Shown in pieces: positions 59,962-64,000 of a stretch of 64,000 bases of DNA (position 1 is its first letter; each line of letters opens with the position of its first letter). The DNA is taken from positions 496,001 to 560,000 of the forward strand of contig CAWCVN010000005.1 of assembly GCA_963799045.1 (NCBI GenBank). The letters are read 5' to 3'. The position numbers were made by a program, and so were the translations under genes. The notes below the pieces were generated by a model. It was not told the origin of the DNA and did not search any database. It saw only the letters and a program-made list of their open reading frames with translations. The DNA is from DASRSS01 sp963799045. Lineage in GTDB: Bacteria; Actinomycetota; Actinomycetes; Mycobacteriales; Jatrophihabitantaceae.

Positions 59962-61399
59962 GTGGCACACCAGCGTATCCACGCCTTCCGCGACGACGAC
60001 GCGCTGGGCGCGCACGACGCCGTCGCGCTCGCACAGCTGGTCGCATCGGGACAGGTGCGACCGAGCGAGCTCGCCGACGCGGCCGTCGCGCGTGCCCGGC
60101 TCGTCGAGCCGGCTCTCGACGCCGTGGCCTTCGCGGCCTACGACGCACCGCGCGTGGCCGAGAGCACTGGCGGCGCGCTGTACGGGGTGCCGACCTACGT
60201 CAAGGACAACACCGACGTGCGCGGCATGCCGACCGGCCACGGCACCGATGCGTTCACCGCCCGCCCGGCCGCCGCCGACGGTGCTTACGCACGGCAGTAC
60301 CTCAGCAGCGGGATGACCGTGCTCGGCAAGTCCCGGCTGCCGGAGTTCGGCCTCAACGCGAGCACCGAGTTCGTCAACCAGCCGCCGGTCCGCAACCCGT
60401 GGCACACGGACTACTCGGTCGGGGCGTCTTCAGGCGGGTCGGCCGCGCTGGTCGCCGCGGGGGTGGTGCCGGTCGCGCACGCCAACGACGGCGGCGGCTC
60501 GATCCGCATCCCCGCGGCGGCCGCCGGGCTGGTCGGGCTCAAGCCGAGCCGGGGCCGGCACGTCGACGGTGAGCAGGCCCGGCACCTCCCGATCAACATG
60601 ATCAGTGAGGGCGTGGTGACGCGAACCGTCCGGGACACGGCGGCCTTCTTCGCGGCGATGGAAGACCACTGGCGCAACCCGGCACTGGCGCCGGTGGGGC
60701 TGGTGCACGGCCCCGCCGCACGGACGCTGCGGATCGGGCTGGTGGCGGACACCATCACCGGCGCGCGTGATCGACGCGCCGACGCGCGCGGCCGTCGAGC
60801 GCACGGCTGCGCGGCTGGAGAAAGCCGGTCACGTGGTCGAACCGATCGCGTTGCCGGTCACCGAGCAGTTCGCCACTGACTTCCTTCAGTACTGGGGGCT
60901 GCTCGCGACGCTGACCGCGGTCGCCGGCCGGTTCGTGTTCGACCGCGGCTTCGACGCCCGGCGGCTGGACGGCCTGACGCTCGGCCTGCGCGCCCACCAC
61001 ACCCGCAACCTGGCGCAAACGCCGGGTGCACTGCACCGGCTACGCAAGGTGAAAGACACCTACGCGGCGATGTTCGCGCGGCACGAACTGGTGCTCTCGC
61101 CGGTGGTGGCGCATACCGCGCCCGAGCTCGGGCACCTGAACCCGACGGTGCCGTTCGATGAGCTGATGGACCGGCTGCTGAAGTACGTGGCGTTCACTCC
61201 GTTGAACAACATCGCGGGAACGCCGGCGATCTCGCTGCCGGCCGGACTGACCGAGCAGGGCCTGCCGATCGGGGTGCAGCTCTCGGCCGCGTACGGCGAC
61301 GAGCGCACGCTGCTCGAGACGGCGTTCCTGCTCGAGCACGACGAGCCGTTCCCGACGCTCGCGACGGCCGAAGCCGGCAGCCCCGGTACCAGAACGTGA
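59962..61399 (+). pseudogene. amidase (amidase-signature family), one +1 frameshift
   Basis: About 478 residues when repaired. The Ser-Ser-Lys triad is visible: Lys in VPTYVKDNTDV, Ser in GASSGGSAALVAAG and the nucleophile Ser in DGGGSIRIPAA. A single extra base near 60761-60768 breaks the chain between VADTITGA and VIDAPTRAAVERTAARL; the rest runs on to the usual PLNNIAGTPAISLPAG end. 1438 nt is 479 codons plus one. It would hydrolyse an amide, giving ammonia or an amine, consistent with a nitrogen-compound pathway. GTG at 59962 is the start. Confidence 0.88.
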
Positions 61400-61466
61400 C
61401 GATGACGCTCGCAACCGCGCGCCACAGGTAAGCCGCTGCGGCGGGACGGTCGATGTCCGCGGTAGC

Positions 61467-61838
61467 GTGACCGACGCCCATCCTGACCACTACTACGCCG
61501 TGGTCAAGGATGCCGGCGGAACGGTTGTCGCCGGCCCGCACACGGTCACCGACACCACCTCGTTCACCGACCAGCACCTGTTCGACTTCGGTACAACGGC
61601 CGTGGCCGACGGTTCGTGTGTGATCGACCTCGAAGCACGCGATGCCGCTGGGAACAAGGATGCGGGGTCGATCGCGACCATCGCCGTAACGGTGAACAAC
61701 ACGCCGGACACCATCGGGCAGTGCTTCGGTGGTGGCTGGCGCAACTTCACGAAGCCCGCGTTCCGCAATCAGGGACACTGCGTGATGTTCGTGGTGATTC
61801 AGTGGGTTCGCAGCGTGTTCGGCCACCACGGTCACTGA
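61467..61838 (+). CDS. orphan C-terminal domain of an exported protein (possible remnant)
   Basis: A 123-aa reading frame. Residues 1-75 look like an Ig-like or bacterial surface domain (YYAVVKDAGGTVVAGPHTVT, DLEARDAAGNKD). The end CFGGGWRNFTKPAFRNQGHC resembles a C-terminal module found on many actinobacterial secreted proteins. There is no signal peptide and no good ribosome-binding site, so it is probably the 3' remnant of a longer secreted protein or a fragment whose start is lost. Confidence 0.5.
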   Translation: MTDAHPDHYYAVVKDAGGTVVAGPHTVTDTTSFTDQHLFDFGTTAVADGSCVIDLEARDAAGNKDAGSIATIAVTVNNTPDTIGQCFGGGWRNFTKPAFRNQGHCVMFVVIQWVRSVFGHHGH

Positions 61839-61843
61839 CGCCG

Positions 61844-62173
61844 TCAGCCGGTCGGCAACTCGCCGGTGTAGACGAGGTCGTCGGCGATGTCGCGCAGCTT
61901 CCGATGGCTGCGCTGACTCACCCGGCGCAGCGCGTCGAACGCCTCGGACTCGGTGAGCCGGTGCCGAGCCATCAGGATGCCGAGGGCGATCCCGATCCGC
62001 CGGCTGGTGGACAGCGCGAACTCCAGGTTCTCGATCTTGTCTCGCGCGCGCTCCAGGTCCGCGTGCACGTCGGTGGACGGCAGGGCCATTGCGGCGGCGT
62101 CGGCGGCCGGCATCGTCCCTGTCGGCGCGTCCTTCTCAACGGTCACGGTCAGCGTCACCCCCAGATCACGCAC
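61844..62173 (-). CDS. ANTAR-domain protein
   Basis: A 109-aa protein whose C-terminal 55 residues are an ANTAR RNA-binding domain: RRIGIALGILMARHRLTESE then AFDALRRVSQRSHRKLRDIA. A short coiled segment (LERARDKIENLEFALS) precedes it. There is no GAF or receiver domain, so it is a minimal antiterminator. GTG at 62173 follows GGGAGG by seven bases. It converges on the orphan domain gene and diverges from the DsbA-like gene. Confidence 0.85.
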   Translation of the reverse strand: MRDLGVTLTVTVEKDAPTGTMPAADAAAMALPSTDVHADLERARDKIENLEFALSTSRRIGIALGILMARHRLTESEAFDALRRVSQRSHRKLRDIADDLVYTGELPTG

Positions 62174-62280
62174 TGCACCGCCTCCCAGTCGAGTGCTGCT
62201 TACCCAACTCGGCGCCGACTCCACCAGGGTGCGGCTGAGCGGCAGGTGTGAGGTGATCGGCGATCTGGGCAGACCCGAAC

Positions 62281-62976
62281 ATGGCATCTACCGCTGGCTG
62301 GCCGGTGACCGTAGCGCCGGGAACCATCGTCGTGTTCACCGACATCGTGTGCGGCTGGTCCACCGTCGCGCTGCATCGCTTCTACGCGGCGCGGCGTGCC
62401 GCAGGACTCGACGCTGCTGTCCGGGTGGACCTCCGGCTGTACCTGCTCGAGGACGTCAACCGGGTGCCGGTCGACCCGAAACTGGTCGAGCTCGAGAAGC
62501 CCGTGGCCGGCGCATTGGCCGAGGAGCTGTCGTTCCGGCCGTGGCGCCGGCCGGCCTCGGAGTGGCCGGTCACCAGCCTGCCCGCCAACGAGGCCGTGCA
62601 TGCGGCGAAGTCCCAGTCCTTGGCGGCCGCCGAGGAGCTGGACATGGCGTTGCGGCTGGCGTTCTGGCGCGACAGCCGGTGCATCAGCATGCGGCACGAG
62701 ATCCTCGATGTCGCGGCCGGGTGTGACCTGGTCGACTGCGACGCCCTTGCCGAGTCCCTTGACGACGGCCGGGCCCGGGGGCCGATGTTGCGCTCCTACC
62801 GGCGTGCGCGCGAGCGGGTGACGGCCAGCCCGCATTTCGTGCTCGCCGACGGGAGCGACGCGACCAACCCGGGTGTCCGGCTGCATCCGGTCGGCGAGCC
62901 GGGCGCGGGGTTCTTCGTCGTAGATGACGACGACCCGAGCGTGTACGACCGGTTGGTACGGCAGGCCGCGACCTGA
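62281..62976 (+). CDS. DsbA-family thioredoxin-fold protein with CxxS site
   Basis: A 231-aa protein of the DsbA/FrnE-like fold. IVVFTDIVCGWSTVALHRFY matches the entry strand; the active site is CGWS, with the second Cys replaced by Ser. An all-helical insertion and the late TASPHFVLADG cis-Pro region (SPHFVL) follow. It has no signal peptide. CxxS members act as glutathione- or mycothiol-linked transferases or isomerases. The start at 62281 has no strong ribosome-binding site. Confidence 0.8.
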   Translation: MASTAGWPVTVAPGTIVVFTDIVCGWSTVALHRFYAARRAAGLDAAVRVDLRLYLLEDVNRVPVDPKLVELEKPVAGALAEELSFRPWRRPASEWPVTSLPANEAVHAAKSQSLAAAEELDMALRLAFWRDSRCISMRHEILDVAAGCDLVDCDALAESLDDGRARGPMLRSYRRARERVTASPHFVLADGSDATNPGVRLHPVGEPGAGFFVVDDDDPSVYDRLVRQAAT

Positions 62977-63072
62977 CGATCACACCGGGGCAGCTCGGCG
63001 CGGGAACCGCGCTCGGGCGCCGCGGGACAGGCGCAGCCGGCGGGCGTGACGCTCCGACGGATCGGTCGGCGC

Positions 63073-63588
63073 TCAGGCCTGCAACAACTCGCCGAGGCCG
63101 CCGATGCCGAACACCCGGGCGATCCACGCGCTGGCCTGTACCACCCGCATGCGGCCGCCCGCAGCTCGCTGTCGGTGGCCGAGGTCGAGGATGGCGTTGA
63201 GCCCGTCCGCGCCGATGAAGGTGAGCCGCGAGAGGTTGACGGTCATCAGATCCGTCGTGAAGCCGAGCCGGGCGGCGCAGGCGGCCACCCGAGAGGTCCC
63301 GTTCAGGTCGAACTCGCCGACCAGCCGGATCGTGCGCGCCGTCGGCTCGATCCTCGCCCAGAACAGGCCGGGGCCATGGGGCCGGCCGGGGCGCTGCTCG
63401 TCGTGCCCGCCGAGAGGTGCTCCGCGGTGGCGGGGCGGCCCCGGCGGTGCCGGGGGTTCGGGCTCGGGGAAGGGAGACCCGGGCTCCGGGCGTGGAGTCG
63501 GTGGTTCGGGCCGCGGCCCCGGGTCGGGTAACACCGGAGCGGACACCGGAGCATGTGGTCCAGGGCGATCGGTCGCATCGGAAAGCAT
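63073..63588 (-). CDS. STAS-domain protein (anti-sigma-factor antagonist-like) with Pro-rich N-terminus
   Basis: A 171-aa protein. Residues 1-70 are Pro/Glu/Gly-rich and probably disordered. Residues 75-171 form a STAS domain with RLVGEFDLNGTSRVAACAAR and VNLSRLTFIGADGLNAILDL. The usual phosphorylated Ser/Thr before GADGL is Phe-Ile here (LTFIGADG), so standard SpoIIAA-type phosphoregulation may be absent. ATG at 63588 has GGAG upstream. The 276 bp upstream (63589-63864) show no convincing gene. Confidence 0.8.
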   Translation of the reverse strand: MLSDATDRPGPHAPVSAPVLPDPGPRPEPPTPRPEPGSPFPEPEPPAPPGPPRHRGAPLGGHDEQRPGRPHGPGLFWARIEPTARTIRLVGEFDLNGTSRVAACAARLGFTTDLMTVNLSRLTFIGADGLNAILDLGHRQRAAGGRMRVVQASAWIARVFGIGGLGELLQA

Positions 63589-63864
63589 CGTCAACTCCGT
63601 CCGTTCCGGAAGCGGGCCGGCAGATCCGAGCCGTCCGGAAGGCAGATTGCGGTCGATGGTTGACCACCTGCTTCCACCGTTGCTGTATCCGACCCGTTCG
63701 TCAACCCGCCCCGCGTGTCGGTGCCCGCGTTCAGCCGGCTTGCCGCGGTTGAACCCACGCACGCAGCGGGTAAGGCACCGACATGAGTGGCAAGGACACG
63801 CAAGCAATCGAACCCAAGCAGCACGACCAAGGTCGCCTCGAGCGCTGAGCTGGTGCGCCCGTGA

Positions 63865-64000
63865 TCACAGGCTCGGTACGGCCGCGGTGAGCGCGCGCAC
63901 AACGGCCGCCGGTGACGCCTCTTCGCCGGACGGCACGGACCCGGACGGCCCCGCACACCGGTCGTCGACCGCGACCCGTCGTGCGCCGACGGTGAGCGTT
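63865..64000 (-). CDS. possible 3' end of a gene running off the window
   Basis: From the right edge a minus-strand frame reads 44 codons (TLTVGARRVAVDDR, then SPAAVVRALTAAVPSL) to a TGA at 63865-63867. The Val/Ala/Arg composition is protein-like and the frame is open to the edge, but the piece is too short to identify. Other frames here are also open, so this is tentative. Confidence 0.3.
   Translation of the reverse strand, partial: TLTVGARRVAVDDRCAGPSGSVPSGEEASPAAVVRALTAAVPSL

Noticed and set aside
63783..63848. A 21-codon plus-strand frame MSGKDTQAIEPKQHDQGRLE
   Set aside because: It has an ATG and a stop but no ribosome-binding site and no known relative; frames of this length are common by chance.
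1..64000. rRNA, tRNA, CRISPR arrays, transposases, phage genes or replication origins
   Set aside because: None could be recognised: no direct-repeat/spacer pattern, no integrase- or transposase-like protein and no tRNA-like cloverleaf were noticed when reading. A covariance-model search was not possible.

Overview
The window is very GC-rich, densely coded DNA with frequent GTG starts, ATGA/GTGA gene overlaps and several leaderless-looking promoters. It carries an F420-type (Ddn-like) oxidoreductase, a PucR regulator, an ANTAR protein, a STAS protein and an IlvG-like enzyme. Together these point to the chromosome of a free-living, aerobic, metabolically versatile actinomycete (Actinomycetota); I cannot name the genus. 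No rRNA, tRNA, CRISPR array or transposase was seen.

Layout. 0-8 kb holds stand-alone redox and regulatory genes: TetR, an ArsR-AHSA1 fusion with a clear operator, an acyltransferase, an ABM protein, flavodoxin plus a Ddn-like protein, an aldo/keto reductase, a quinone oxidoreductase and a nitronate monooxygenase. 8.3-15.8 kb is the most unusual block. A histidine kinase and a NarL-type response regulator flank an operon of three CuA-like cupredoxins, a Tat-exported four-cluster Fe-S protein, an NrfD/ActC-type quinol-binding membrane protein and a small membrane protein. No molybdopterin or haem subunit is present. The kinase and regulator promoters share the same tandem-box layout. 16-23 kb has a lipoprotein phosphoesterase, a flippase-like protein, a Tat-exported IorAB-type molybdenum hydroxylase, and a rhodanese-TauE-thioredoxin sulfur group with two CsoR/CstR-type operators. 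23-36 kb has an alpha/beta hydrolase, a TetR-cupin/VOC-FAD oxidase group, two beta-propeller genes, an ABC exporter and a beta-propeller/phosphoesterase.

36.5-61.4 kb looks like a catabolic island. It starts with a NitT/TauT-type ABC importer divergent from a CitAB-type two-component system. Next is a tight operon of a haem-oxygenase-like diiron protein (PqqC/CADD-like ligands), a Rieske ferredoxin, a ferredoxin reductase, an aldehyde dehydrogenase, a second Rieske protein, a gamma-glutamyltransferase-like enzyme and RidA. A GlcG-like protein, a PucR regulator, a complete Liv-type ABC importer, an MFS exporter, a DJ-1/PfpI protein, an IlvG-like ThDP enzyme and an amidase follow. My reading, which is inference, is uptake and oxidative breakdown of a nitrogen-containing organic compound. 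The right end has an orphan exported-domain protein, ANTAR, DsbA-like and STAS genes.

Ten apparent single-base indels break seven otherwise well-conserved genes; nine are +1 and about half sit in short homopolymers. This suggests residual assembly errors, so those genes are probably intact in the organism, but real decay cannot be excluded from sequence alone.
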